A stretch of 64,000 nucleotides of DNA from Chitinophaga filiformis (GCF_900102545.1 NZ_FNBN01000006.1:248001-312000); one strand, 5' to 3'; positions 26,109 through 35,543 are shown, numbered from the stretch's first letter. The notes: generated by a model from the sequence alone, not told the origin. A program made the numbers and translations.

Positions 26109-26142
26109 CAGCCCGCAAAGTCATATTTGCGGGCTCTTTTTA
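26109..26142 (+). terminator. Rho-independent terminator
   Basis: The arms AGCCCGCAAA and TTTGCGGGCT around GTCATA are followed by CTTTTTAT. This is a strong plus-strand terminator, presumably for the 79-residue protein gene. Confidence 0.88.
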
Positions 26143-26391
26143 TATAAAAAAGTAAAGGTCGTCAAGAATGACAACCCTTTCTAACCATATCCTAATAAAA
26201 ACCAAGTTCTTTACTTTCTATGCGATAACATATCAAGTATAATATTGTAAATAAGATTTTTCTCTTACGTTATTTATTTAATAGGGAAAGGGTGGGGCCT
26301 TTTTTATTGTATAGGACAGAAGCAAATTTCATTGTTGCTGATACAAATATATGATCCCGTTTTCTATTGTTTTGTAGTAGGATTACTACAC
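26143..26391. other. AT-rich intergenic stretch
   Basis: This stretch lies between two terminators and contains no coding frame, promoter or repeat that I can support. It is strongly A/T-rich. Confidence 0.5.
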
Positions 26392-26433
26392 TAAAAAAAG
26401 TATGGGATAGCTCTCTGTAGAATAGCTACCCCA
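26392..26433 (-). terminator. Terminator of the DUF4965 gene
   Basis: On the minus strand TGGGGTAGCT and AGCTATCCCA form a stem (26402-26433) with a G-T pair, followed by ACTTTTTTTAG, seen as A 26393-26399 on the plus strand. It lies 28 bases past the stop at 26461. Confidence 0.85.
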
Positions 26434-26460
26434 TTACATTTCAGCCGATCAGCTGTAAAA

Positions 26461-28911
26461 TTATTTCTTTAGCGACCCTGCCAGTATCTGCATAAAATAT
26501 CCACCTACTACACTTCTTGCCTGGAAACCTACCATCTTTCCATCACCTGTTTCATGCCAGTCGCTCAATGGTACACGTGAAGGTGTTTCCTGCGCGTATT
26601 TATACACAGGATCCACCAGGGCAGAGAAATCCGCCTGATTGTCTGTGAGGGCCGCAGTCCACAATATCCAGTCAGATTTAGTGTATTTTTTACGGCTATC
26701 CAGTGGCAGTCCATACGTTAGCTGTTGGGTCAGATAATACTTTATTTCTTTCTGATAAACTGTTTTAGGGAATAGTCCCAGGTTTAACACCTTATCCCAA
26801 ACCAGGTTATACTTCTGACTCCAGGTACCTTTATTCTCAAATGCCAGCGTGTAGTGATCGCCATCTTCTGCCAGCTGCATCCATTTCGGCACCATCTCTG
26901 TCGCTGCAGTCCGGTACTTCTGAGCAGTTGCTTTCTCGCCCACCATATCCGCCAGCATTGCATAACAACCAAGTCCTACGATTGCTTTTACAGACAGGTT
27001 TGCATTCCTCGCCAGGTGACCTGCAAAATCATCTGTACACAATTGGTTAGCCGGATCGAAACCTTCTTTCAACAAATATTCCGCCCATGTGCTCAGCGTT
27101 TTCCAATGTTGTCTTGCATAATTCGCATTGCCTTCTGCTTTTGCAATTGCCGCTGTCAGAATGATCATATTACCAGATTCTTCTACCGGCATTCCTTCTC
27201 CATATGCCTGGCCGTTTGCCAGTGGATATGTTCCCAGGTCATGCGCTGCATAAGGCTGTGTATATTTACCACTCTCGCTGAAGTAAAAAATACCATTCAG
27301 CATTCCCTTCATCAGTTCAGGATTGTACACCAGGTACAGTGGTGCAGAAGGATATGTCACATCCACTGTATTGATACAACCATTACTGAAGTTCTCTTTT
27401 GAAAGGAACAGGATCTCACCCTGCGGACTCTTCACCAGCTTATGTGCAGCAATGCTCTGACGGTATCCCAGCACACAGAGTTTTGCATATTTATCACCAC
27501 CGGATGTTTTTGCCAGCTCATACAATTCCTTGTCAAATGCAGTACAGCGCGCAATAACAGATGCGTATTCATCCTGCGCTTTCTTCAGTTCTTTTTCTAT
27601 CGTATAGCTGTCATCTTTTTTCCACCAGGGCTTCAGATTTGCTTCAAAATATTGAATAGAATATATATCATCATATCCTACCAGGAATACCTGTTCTTTC
27701 TCAGTACCATCTACCTTTCCAAGAGATACAGATGTATTCAGCACCAACTGTTTTCCTCTGTCAGGTGTTTCCCGTTTACCTTTACCTGCGAATGAAGACG
27801 CAGCTACTCCTTCCCTCGTCACGTATTGCGCAGCACCGGCAGACTGTGGTACCGCCACATAAAGATATCCCCAGTCGATACGCAGGTCATCTCCTTTCTT
27901 GGCGAGTACAGGTTGTGCTACACTGCCTGTTTTCAGGATAGACAATCCCTCGCTGGTATACTGTTGTGCGGTTACTTCTTCTGCAGATGTATTTACTGCC
28001 AGATCGGAAGATGCACCAAAATACACTTCTACTTTATGCTTACGTCCGTCATTCGCTTTTACCTTATATGATACATAAGACACGGGACGCGACATCAGAT
28101 CAAGATCTTTCAGCAACAGCGGAGATGTAAAAGTCAGCTTAACATCTACTTTTCCACAGGTCAGATCATAGATGGTCTGCGTAGCTTCGAGTGTTACGTT
28201 TTTCTGTTCTGCCAGCTGGATCTTATCTGCCCATTTATCTTTTTCTTCTGTTACGATACCTCCATCGAGATAAGCGCCTCCCCTGGTATTGGTACAATGC
28301 ATGGCCAGTACATTTGTTCCTTTACGCAGTTTCTTTCTCGCTTCTTCGCTGATGGGGAAGTATTCCATATGGTTTAACCATCCTACATAACTATAAATGC
28401 GTTCACCATTCAGGTATACTTCCGCATTATCGTCGTGATTGATCTTCAGCAGCAGGTTATCCACATTAGGATTATCTACTGTGAAAGTGCGGCGTACCCA
28501 TACATCATCGGTGAACCAGGGCGTACCGGTAGTCTTCTCCTCTTTTACAAATGGCGCCTGGCCGGTTTTCCAGCTGGCGTCATCGAATGCGGGATCTTCC
28601 CATCCTTTCGCAGGCGCTGTTTCTGTATAACGCACCTGATAGGGTTCCATATCAGCCGTAGCGGCTAATGCCCTGTATGCATGTCCGGGCGCACCCAGTA
28701 TACGATAAGTGACACCATCTACCTTTACAAATCCTGTCAGGGACTGTTCTGTACCTGTCCAGTGACGTGTAGTGGAAGCGGTCAGTTTGTCTGTTGCCGA
28801 CCAGACACTGAAATAAGGATCGTGTGTGATCAACGGATAGGCAGGCGCCTGTTGTTGCGCATATAGCTGTTGCGACAGCAATACGGCAGCAATACCAAAA
28901 ATTCTCTTCAT
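26461..28911 (-). CDS. Secreted DUF4965/DUF1793 glutaminase-like protein
   Basis: A large exported protein of about 816 residues from MKRIFGIAAVLLSQQLYAQ (ATG at 28911; a longer frame to 28998 lacks a signal). It has the family order: N-terminal DUF5127-like part (PAYPLITHDPYFSVWSATDK), an inserted beta-sandwich with WVRRTFTV and NDDNAEVYLNGERIYSY-like strands, then an (alpha/alpha) domain with DVTYPSAPLYLVYNPELMKG, PYAAHDLGTYPLANGQ and HARNANLSVKAIVGLG-like blocks. Fungal relatives are called glutaminase A, but for bacteria a glycoside-active role is equally likely. It stands alone. Confidence 0.88.
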   Translation of the reverse strand: MKRIFGIAAVLLSQQLYAQQQAPAYPLITHDPYFSVWSATDKLTASTTRHWTGTEQSLTGFVKVDGVTYRILGAPGHAYRALAATADMEPYQVRYTETAPAKGWEDPAFDDASWKTGQAPFVKEEKTTGTPWFTDDVWVRRTFTVDNPNVDNLLLKINHDDNAEVYLNGERIYSYVGWLNHMEYFPISEEARKKLRKGTNVLAMHCTNTRGGAYLDGGIVTEEKDKWADKIQLAEQKNVTLEATQTIYDLTCGKVDVKLTFTSPLLLKDLDLMSRPVSYVSYKVKANDGRKHKVEVYFGASSDLAVNTSAEEVTAQQYTSEGLSILKTGSVAQPVLAKKGDDLRIDWGYLYVAVPQSAGAAQYVTREGVAASSFAGKGKRETPDRGKQLVLNTSVSLGKVDGTEKEQVFLVGYDDIYSIQYFEANLKPWWKKDDSYTIEKELKKAQDEYASVIARCTAFDKELYELAKTSGGDKYAKLCVLGYRQSIAAHKLVKSPQGEILFLSKENFSNGCINTVDVTYPSAPLYLVYNPELMKGMLNGIFYFSESGKYTQPYAAHDLGTYPLANGQAYGEGMPVEESGNMIILTAAIAKAEGNANYARQHWKTLSTWAEYLLKEGFDPANQLCTDDFAGHLARNANLSVKAIVGLGCYAMLADMVGEKATAQKYRTAATEMVPKWMQLAEDGDHYTLAFENKGTWSQKYNLVWDKVLNLGLFPKTVYQKEIKYYLTQQLTYGLPLDSRKKYTKSDWILWTAALTDNQADFSALVDPVYKYAQETPSRVPLSDWHETGDGKMVGFQARSVVGGYFMQILAGSLKK

Positions 28912-29114
28912 GATTTTGTGGAGCTTTATATGATGATTATTGAAAACGTGGAAACGCGCCGCTACCTCCGCGGCAATGGCAGTGTTGTTGAGACTCATAG
29001 ACCTATATTATGATACCCGTGGATTAAATTAACTGCACACTCTTTCTCTCTGGCGAAAAATAGAGATTTTTTTTGGGAAACGTACTGTTTACGCTTAATT
29101 TTTCCGGATGCGAG

Positions 29115-29280
29115 GTTTGATAGCGTTTGCTGTGGAGTTTCAGCTATTATAGTGTCCGTTCCATCCCAAGTAAGTGTGGGCTTGCTGGCTCTTTGAAGTT
29201 TACTTGCTATTACATTGGGAGGTCGTGCTGTTGATAGCGTGTGCTGTGGAGTTTCAGCTATTATAGCGTCCGTTCCATCG
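29115..29280 (-). repeat. Two degenerate copies of the 96-base repeat, inverted
   Basis: The segment gatagcgt...gctgtggagtttcagctattatag..gtccgttccatc occurs twice (from about 29115 and about 29230). It is the reverse complement of the unit tandemly repeated at 31747-32186. It does not code. Confidence 0.7.
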
Positions 29281-29440
29281 GAAAAGTAAGTGTGGGCTTG
29301 CTGGCTGAGTTCTTTGAAGTTTACTTGCTATTAAACATTGGAAAGTCGTATTGGGCTTTAGATTATTTATTAAACTCCTGGTGCAACGTATCGGCATTAA
29401 CTTCAAACAACTTAGGCCAGCAAGCTCCACCTTACTTTTC
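29281..29440 (+). repeat. MITE-like element, copy A (160 bp, 40-bp terminal inverted repeats)
   Basis: The element begins GAAAAGTAAGTGTGGGCTTG and its last 40 bases are nearly the reverse complement of the first 40, with the core gctggc(c)tgagtt-ctttgaagtt. The interior of 80 bases is unique. Copy C at 31603-31762 is almost identical in the opposite direction, and copy B at 31216-31354 is more diverged. No transposase lies inside. An open frame running through copies A and C is an accident of the repeat. Confidence 0.8.
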
Positions 29441-29505
29441 CTGATTCCACTCTCCGTTAATGAATAGAGATCCGGCATTAATAGAGAATCTTTGGTCCGA
29501 GCAAA

Positions 29506-29963
29506 CTGGCACAAACGAGACTGGCGAGGAAAATGATAATCTTTCCCCGCAAACAGAGAATATTAGGCTCGCATTTTTGAGGAAGAACGTGTTACAGGAC
29601 TCTTTCTTATTTTCTTATGCCGTCTTCCCCACCATATATAGACGCAGTAATAGGTAGGCTGGCACAACCGAGACTGGCGAGGAAAACGATAATCTTCCCC
29701 GCAAGCAGAGAATATTAGGCTCGCATTTTTGAGGAAGAACGTGTTACAGGACTCTTTCTTATTTTCTTATGCCGTCTTCCCCACCATATATAGACGCAGT
29801 AATAGGTAGGCTGGCACAACCGAGACTGGCGAGGAAAACGATAATCTTCCCCGCAAGCAGAGAATATTAGGCTCGCATTTTTGAGGAAGAACGTGTTACA
29901 GGACTCTTTCTTATTTTCTTATGCCGTCTTCCCCACCATATATAGACGCCAGTAATAGGTAGG
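29506..29963 (-). repeat. Three tandem copies of the PepSY gene 3' end (about 153 bp each)
   Basis: Copies start at 29506, 29659 and 29811 (periods 153, 152, 153); the native sequence continues at 29964. Each contains the coding region for roughly the last 45 residues of the PepSY protein plus stop. The three are nearly identical to one another but share one deleted base relative to the native gene (gacgcagtaa against gacgccagtaa at 29947), except that the copy touching the gene is its real end. They look like recent slippage or unequal-crossover products. Confidence 0.85.
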
Positions 29964-31024
29964 CTGGCACAAACGAGACTGGCGAGGAAAACGATGATCT
30001 TTCCCGGCAAGCCGATAATGGCGCCGATGTGGATATCGTAGTTCATATTCCGCAGTTTGTCTGCAAAGCTGGCTTTAGCGTATTCGCCCATATAGGGTCC
30101 TTTGGCGGGCAATACAGTCAATGTATTCTGATCGAAGTAAAGGATATCCAGTTTATAGTAGGTGCCTGGCCGGTAATTGATCGATCCGGCAATGGCAGAT
30201 GTTTTATCGGATATATAAGACACCATAATGCCAGCATCTGCAGGCGCTTTCTTGCGCAGCTGTTGCCATACCAGGTCTTCCGGTGTTTTATACATCGCTG
30301 TTTTGGTCGTATCCGAAAGTGGCGGCAGATCCGATGGCAACTTTTCTCCTCCGGAGGTAGCGAAGTATACGGCCTTGCTGAACCACTGGAATCCCCAAAC
30401 CAGACCGGTAGTAGCGAGCAACAATCCTATTGCCAGGGCATAAAAACCTAGCACATTATGCAGATCATAATTGACCCTTTTCCATTTCGCATCCCACTTT
30501 ACCGAGAACCGCTGCTTAGCGGCAGCCTTGTTTTTCGGCCACCATAACACGAGCCCCGTAATTAACATGATAAAGAAAATCAGTGTCACAGAAGCCACTA
30601 CCGGCTGACCTATTGCTGGCGGTAACCACAGGTAGTAGTGCCCATGTAATATAAAGTGGAAGAAATCCTCTTCCTCACTCCATACCTTGATCACTTTACC
30701 GGTATATGGGTCCATAAAGACCTGGTAGTAATAATCCGGGTTAGCGCCGTAGAACATCACAGAAGCGCTTTTATCCTTTCCTGGGTAGTTGATACCATTC
30801 GGTTGTTTATGGCTAACCTGTTTAACTGCGATCTCCTTTAAGACTGACGGCGACAATGGCGTTGCACCTGGCTTACTGGCGCTGTACATATATGGCTTCG
30901 TCACACTTTCTATTTCCTGCTGGAATGCGAGGATACAGCCGGTGATGGCGATGATGAAAACGCCGAGGCCGGAGATGAAGCCGAGCCATAGGTGTAATTT
31001 TCCAATGAGTTTTTTAATAGTCAT
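29867..31024 (-). CDS. PepSY-associated TM protein (iron-regulated/flavin reductase-like)
   Basis: A 385-residue inner-membrane protein with four helices: the N-terminal IGKLHLWLGFISGLGVFIIAI with the conserved histidine, VTLIFFIMLITGLVLWWPKN, YDLHNVLGFYALAIGLLLATTG with a second His, and YDIHIGAIIGLPGKIIVFLA ending GVYIWWGRR. The periplasmic loops carry PepSY-type repeats (YYQVFMDPYTGKVI). The WWP and HxxHG-like histidines suggest heme binding, and relatives act in ferric-siderophore reduction. No siderophore receptor adjoins it. The gene is bounded on both sides by repeats and its 3' end has been multiplied. Confidence 0.9.
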   Translation of the reverse strand: MTIKKLIGKLHLWLGFISGLGVFIIAITGCILAFQQEIESVTKPYMYSASKPGATPLSPSVLKEIAVKQVSHKQPNGINYPGKDKSASVMFYGANPDYYYQVFMDPYTGKVIKVWSEEEDFFHFILHGHYYLWLPPAIGQPVVASVTLIFFIMLITGLVLWWPKNKAAAKQRFSVKWDAKWKRVNYDLHNVLGFYALAIGLLLATTGLVWGFQWFSKAVYFATSGGEKLPSDLPPLSDTTKTAMYKTPEDLVWQQLRKKAPADAGIMVSYISDKTSAIAGSINYRPGTYYKLDILYFDQNTLTVLPAKGPYMGEYAKASFADKLRNMNYDIHIGAIIGLPGKIIVFLASLVCASLPITGVYIWWGRRHKKIRKSPVTRSSSKMRA

Positions 31025-31215
31025 AAGCAGTCGCAGTACGGGCTGAGTTGGCCAGATGGGCGTAAAAATGGTGTAAATAATGGTGAATGTTTGCTCGAAA
31101 ACGGAATTTTTTCTGAAGTTTCGGTTATTGCGGGACGGGTTATTATTAAGGGGTGGGCAGCTGGATGGACTTCAGGTGTGGTTTTATTTGGGGCTGGGAC
31201 GACTGGACGGACTTC

Positions 31216-31354
31216 AGGTGGGACTGCTGGCTGAGTTCTTTGAAGTTCCTTGCAATGGGACATAGGGGGTTGTATTGGGCTGTTGGTTATATATTAAATC
31301 CCTGGTGCAACACGTCGGCATACTTCAACGAACTTAGGCCAGCAGTCTCCACCT
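31216..31354 (+). repeat. MITE-like element, copy B (diverged)
   Basis: The ends AGGTGGGACTGCTGGCTGAG and its counterpart AGGTGGAGACTGCTGGCC (reverse strand, ending at 31354) form terminal inverted repeats of about 32 bases. The interior follows copy A loosely (gtattgggct, ttaaa-ccctggtgcaac). The preceding 31130-31215 holds further short pieces (gactggacggacttcaggtg, ctggatggacttcaggtg). Confidence 0.7.
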
Positions 31355-31602
31355 GAAACCGTCCTATGTTTAGGTCGTCCCGGTAATGGAAGACGTCCTG
31401 ATTTTAGTCTATGCCAGTAGCCCTCCCCGTTCTCGAGTGTGAGGGGAAGGAGAAGGAAGGGGCGTCAAAATAATAAGAGCGTTCCGCAGTCCTATTAAAT
31501 CCCTTATAATAAGCGCATCAAAAATATGCGCCTTGCAACGAATTATTCTTCCAATAGGTCAAACAATCGGAAACTCTAGCTATTAACGGGGAGTGGAATC
31601 AG
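31355..31602. other. Intergenic spacer between repeats
   Basis: There is no gene here. The stretch holds a G-rich piece (gaggggaaggagaaggaagggg, about 31441-31463) and a short hairpin gcgcat-caaaaat-atgcgc (about 31513-31532). Nothing else could be supported. Confidence 0.45.
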
Positions 31603-31762
31603 GAAAAGTAAGGTGGAGCTTGCTGGCCTAAGTTGTTTGAAGTTAATGCTGATACGTTGCACCAGGGGTTTAATAAATAATCTAAAGCCCAATACGACCT
31701 TCCAATGTTCAATAGTAAGAAAACTTCAAAGAACTCAGCCAGTAAGCCCACACTTACTTTTC
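31603..31762 (-). repeat. MITE-like element, copy C (inverted relative to copy A)
   Basis: This is the reverse complement of 29281-29440 with only scattered differences, and the similarity continues outward on the right end as far as attaacgg-gagtggaatcagg (from about 31583). The pair A/C forms a long inverted repeat about 2.2 kb apart, enclosing the PepSY gene. Confidence 0.82.
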
Positions 31763-32186
31763 CGATGGAACGGACGCTAGAACAGCGGTAACGCCATAGC
31801 AAATGTTATCAAATAGCAAGAAACTTCAAAGAACCCTGCAAGCCCACACTTACTTTTCCGATGGAACGGACGCTAGAACAGCGGTAACGCCATAGCAAAT
31901 GTTATCAAATAGCAAGAAACTTCAAAGAACCCTGCAAGCCCACACTTGCATTTCCGATAGAACGGACGCTAGAACAGCGGTAACGCCATAGCAAATGCTA
32001 TCAAATAGCAAGAAACTTCAAAGAACCCTGCAAGCCCACACTTACTTTTCCGATGGAACGGACGCTAGAACAGCGGTAACGCCATAGCAAATGTTATTAA
32101 ATAGCAAGAAACTTCAAAGAACCCTGCAAGCCCACACTTGCATTTCCGATAGAACGGACGCTAGAACAGCGGTAACGCCATAGCAA
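31747..32186 (+). repeat. Tandem array of five 96-base units
   Basis: The landmark CCCACACTT recurs at 31747, 31843, 31939, 32035 and 32131, exactly 96 bases apart. The unit contains ccgatggaacggacgctag, aacagcggtaacgccatag and caaatgttatcaaatagcaag, and ends ttcaaagaaccctgcaag. Units alternate between two sub-types (cttacttttccgatgg and cttgcatttccgatag), hinting that pairs were duplicated. The array overlaps the end of MITE copy C and stops 15 bases before GH105. Confidence 0.9.
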
Positions 32187-32200
32187 TAAAAAGGCGCAAA

Positions 32201-33331
32201 CTATTTACTCTTATAAATCTCCGTCCCCGCAAGCAGAAAACACCCCAACCCATAATCCTCAAAATCAGGAATCTTATCAAACGTCACCGGCTGCCCATCA
32301 GACGGCTGCTTCCCCGTACTCTGCACATACCCCAGCATACCATTATCATGCACACATTCCTTCATCAGCGCATTCCACGCCTTCACCACTACCGGCTGAT
32401 ATACCTTCTTATCAAGATACCCATGCCTGATCCCCCACGCCATACCATACACAAACAACGAAGTCCCCGTCAGTTCCTTCCCACCAAAATTGGTCGGATC
32501 ATGCAAGCTCGCATTCCAGAAACCATCCTCACGCTGCAATTTGATCAACGCTGCAGACATATCCTTAAAATCCTGCAGATAAATATTGTAATAAGGCGAA
32601 GACTTCGGCAGCCATTCCATCGTGCGGACAAGCGAAGCTAACACCCAGCCATTCCCACGACTCCAGTAGCAGTTACCACCATTAGGCTCTTTGTAGGGAG
32701 GCACGAAATCCTTATCCCGCCACCACAGATGTTCCTGCTGATTATAAAGACCATTAGTACCATGTTTGAACTTGGTAAACGCATACATGTCGTACATGCG
32801 ATGGAAATAAGCAGTGTCATTATACAGCTTTCCCAGGCGCGCCATTACCGGCATCGCCATTTGGATGGCGTCAATCCAGTCCCAGTCATCGATAACGTCT
32901 GTCGCCAGCATGGTGTCGATGGAGGCCTTGATATCATGAATGCGTTCAGGTTGTTTGTCTATGAGATAGAGGTCGATATAAGTCTGACCACAACACTGGT
33001 TGTCGGCGTTGCGGGTAGTGATGCCACCACGGAGGCCCCAGTGGTGTTTGTCGCCCCACTGTACCGCATAATCGTAATAGCTTTTCTGCGGATCGATCCG
33101 GTACAATGCCATGAGTCCTTCGTAATAGACGGCTCTCGTCCAGATATTGGAGGGCCAGGTTTTGTGCAGCACGATCTCCTTACTGGCGTCCGGCCATTTC
33201 TCCATGAAGTAACGGTTAACGAGGGTCAGGGTTTTCAGCACTTCCTTTTTCGACGGCAGCGATTGTGCCCGGGCAGGCAGATAACTGCTGAGACTCAGCA
33301 GGATAGTAGCGGCTAAAAGATGCATCTTCAT
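32201..33331 (-). CDS. Secreted glycoside hydrolase family 88/105 (unsaturated uronyl hydrolase)
   Basis: A 376-residue exported protein (signal ending PARAQ). Family 105 enzymes remove the unsaturated uronic acid left by polysaccharide lyases, typically from rhamnogalacturonan. Visible blocks are IWTRAVYYEGLMALYRID, QTYIDLYLID, DDWDWIDAIQMAMPVMARLG with the catalytic aspartate, WWRDKDFVPPY, and YWSRGNGWVLASLVRTMEWLP. It lies 49 bases after a second secreted glycosidase in the same direction, so the two probably act on one glycan. Confidence 0.94.
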   Translation of the reverse strand: MKMHLLAATILLSLSSYLPARAQSLPSKKEVLKTLTLVNRYFMEKWPDASKEIVLHKTWPSNIWTRAVYYEGLMALYRIDPQKSYYDYAVQWGDKHHWGLRGGITTRNADNQCCGQTYIDLYLIDKQPERIHDIKASIDTMLATDVIDDWDWIDAIQMAMPVMARLGKLYNDTAYFHRMYDMYAFTKFKHGTNGLYNQQEHLWWRDKDFVPPYKEPNGGNCYWSRGNGWVLASLVRTMEWLPKSSPYYNIYLQDFKDMSAALIKLQREDGFWNASLHDPTNFGGKELTGTSLFVYGMAWGIRHGYLDKKVYQPVVVKAWNALMKECVHDNGMLGYVQSTGKQPSDGQPVTFDKIPDFEDYGLGCFLLAGTEIYKSK

Positions 33332-33380
33332 GTATATATAGTTTTACGTGGATGGATCATAAATCGTGGATATGCCCATA

Positions 33381-35543
33381 TCAGGGCATGGTGTGCAGCC
33401 CTTCCCACATCACATGCCATTTGCCATTGTCGGGAATACCAGGCAATGCCTGCGTACAGCCGTCATAGCCTGCACACATCATGGCGACAGCAGTAAGGAG
33501 GCCCCCATTTCCGGGGAGATAGAGGCGCAGACGTTCATCCTGGTAGTTATGCCCGTTAGGTAGCCAGGTGTTGGTCTTTACAGGCATGAATAAGGCATCA
33601 ATTGCTTTATCTGGTAAACCCAGACGAGTAGCAGTCATGGCCGTGAGCGGGAAATCCCAGCCCCAGGTTTCCTGCCAGTTCCAGGACGTCCATATCTTGT
33701 TGAAAGTGCGGTGCATGACGGCAGTGTCTACGTAAGGTCGAGCAGGCAACATTCCCAGAGCGCCTAATACAGCAGGATGGTCTGTCATGTATGGAGGATT
33801 AGTGTATGAATCAGGTGCGCTTTCAGCAGCCAGGTAAAGGCCATCCTTTTGCGGGAGCGGCGACAAACTATCCAGTACAGCATCCCAGCGGGCATTACGG
33901 GGCAGTCCGAGGCGGGTACGCCATTCCTGGGCAGTGGTTAATCCCCAGCGCCAGTAGGCCAGCTCGAAGGTGGCATTGAAGGTGCTTTCCGGTTTAAAGC
34001 GCTCCTGTGCAGGGATCATTCCCTTGCCCAGTATGTAACGATGTGTGATACTGTCGTAGGCTGCAAATGAAGCCATAAAATCCGCAGTAGCGAATACCAG
34101 GTCTTTATATTTGTTCAATGTGCCATGGTCGTGGTAATGGCGGTACAGCAGCTCCGTCATATAGATAAAGTGCGGCTGTTGCCATAAGAGGAAAGCGCCT
34201 ACAGAAGAGGGACTCTCATTACCCTGGGGGTCGGTCATTTTCTGCCAGCGAATGCCTTCATATCCTTGTCGTTCTGCGATAGCTTTCGCTTTGGCGGCTA
34301 CGGTAGCATACCATTGCAGACTTTTCTCCAGGATGTCAGGGCGGTTCCATAAGGCAAAATGAACAGCATGCCACCAATGCATTTCCAGGTGGGGTTTGCC
34401 GAACCAGCTGTTGTAGGTCAACCCTGTTTCCTGCGGAGGCATGTTGCCAGCACATTGTACCGCCATCAGGTATTGTGAAAGGACGATCCTGCGTTCCAGT
34501 TCAAATGCACGCGGATCCGTACTTCCTTCAAAATCTACAGCGGCGCCTGTTTGCCAGAAATGCAGCCAGTGATCTTCGCTGAGGGTGCGTACGGTCTCAA
34601 AGGGAGGCAAGGTACGCATAGCGGAAGGCCGTTCTTCGCTGAAACGGAAATCAAAGTCAAAACGGGCACCAGTGGTAACCGGCGTAATGATATGATCATG
34701 CCGCTGTTGCTGGGCAAGTGTCATGGCGTCTGAACCGCCTACCTGCAGGAAGTAACGCGTTCTGTCAAGACTGTGTTCCATTGTGAAAGAACGCTGCCCT
34801 ACTTCTACAACACGGGATACATGTTTTTCGGGATACGCCCTGTTTACGCCAGCATCAGAAAAGGTACCGGTGGGATAAGGAAAACGTATCTGCAATTTTA
34901 TCCTGCCTTCTTTCAGCAAAGGTGATTCGATCCTGACTGCTACAAGGTCTGTCTCAGGATGTACGGTGGTTAGGACCTGTACAGGATTGCCTTCTACGGT
35001 GAACTTGCTTTTGATCACGCCATTCCAGAGATCCAGTTCCTGGGATATTTCTTTGATGTCGGATAAGCGGCAGGCAGTTCCATTCTTTAGCAGGATCTGC
35101 AGACCAATATTGCCTAGCTGCAAACGGTGCATGTTCTGCCGGAACCAGTCTGAAGCCTGTTTATTACGTTCGGGTGTATTCCATTGTACCGCATAGGTGA
35201 TATCGCGGTTATGCAAGTGATATGTTTTGAGACTTTCTTCAAAGCGGTAACCTGCTGTATCGGTAAAACTATGCCATCCCCATTCAGATTGGGTGCCAAG
35301 CGGCACACCCTGGCTATAAGCTTCAGGAAAGGATTGCAGTCCGGTGATATCTACAGTAAAAGCAAAACCACCATTACCGAGGGTCAGTGAGGAAAGTGAA
35401 TCGAATTTATTATTAACAACGTTATGCCGCTGCACCAAGGCCATACGGTTGATGAGCTCCTGGCTCCGGGAGGTGGAGCTGATGAGCAACAACATCATCA
35501 AAAATGAAAGCGCGTATAACCGGTTTTGTATCCTGTAATTCAT
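33381..35543 (-). CDS. Secreted six-hairpin-type glycosidase of unassigned family
   Basis: A protein of about 720 residues with a signal peptide (MNYRIQNRLYALSFLMML, ATG at 35543; longer frame to 35588 rejected). A beta-rich N-terminal half (LTLGNGGFAFTVDITGLQSF) is followed by an (alpha/alpha) half with FGKPHLEMHWWHAVHFALW, RWQKMTDPQGNESPSSVGAF, TFELAYWRWGLTTAQEW, and NWQETWGWDFPLTAMTATRLG. The order recalls GH65/GH95-like enzymes; the exact family is not clear. It is the first gene before GH105 in the same transcript. Confidence 0.85.
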   Translation of the reverse strand: MNYRIQNRLYALSFLMMLLLISSTSRSQELINRMALVQRHNVVNNKFDSLSSLTLGNGGFAFTVDITGLQSFPEAYSQGVPLGTQSEWGWHSFTDTAGYRFEESLKTYHLHNRDITYAVQWNTPERNKQASDWFRQNMHRLQLGNIGLQILLKNGTACRLSDIKEISQELDLWNGVIKSKFTVEGNPVQVLTTVHPETDLVAVRIESPLLKEGRIKLQIRFPYPTGTFSDAGVNRAYPEKHVSRVVEVGQRSFTMEHSLDRTRYFLQVGGSDAMTLAQQQRHDHIITPVTTGARFDFDFRFSEERPSAMRTLPPFETVRTLSEDHWLHFWQTGAAVDFEGSTDPRAFELERRIVLSQYLMAVQCAGNMPPQETGLTYNSWFGKPHLEMHWWHAVHFALWNRPDILEKSLQWYATVAAKAKAIAERQGYEGIRWQKMTDPQGNESPSSVGAFLLWQQPHFIYMTELLYRHYHDHGTLNKYKDLVFATADFMASFAAYDSITHRYILGKGMIPAQERFKPESTFNATFELAYWRWGLTTAQEWRTRLGLPRNARWDAVLDSLSPLPQKDGLYLAAESAPDSYTNPPYMTDHPAVLGALGMLPARPYVDTAVMHRTFNKIWTSWNWQETWGWDFPLTAMTATRLGLPDKAIDALFMPVKTNTWLPNGHNYQDERLRLYLPGNGGLLTAVAMMCAGYDGCTQALPGIPDNGKWHVMWEGLHTMP

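Noticed and set aside
29241..29444. 67-codon frame with a near copy at 31599-31802 and a distant one at 31153-31356
   Set aside because: All three lie across the MITE-like elements; shared protein sequence follows from shared DNA and includes the non-coding terminal repeats.
31747..32186. Possible CRISPR array
   Set aside because: The 96-base units are contiguous copies without unique spacers, and no cas gene is near.
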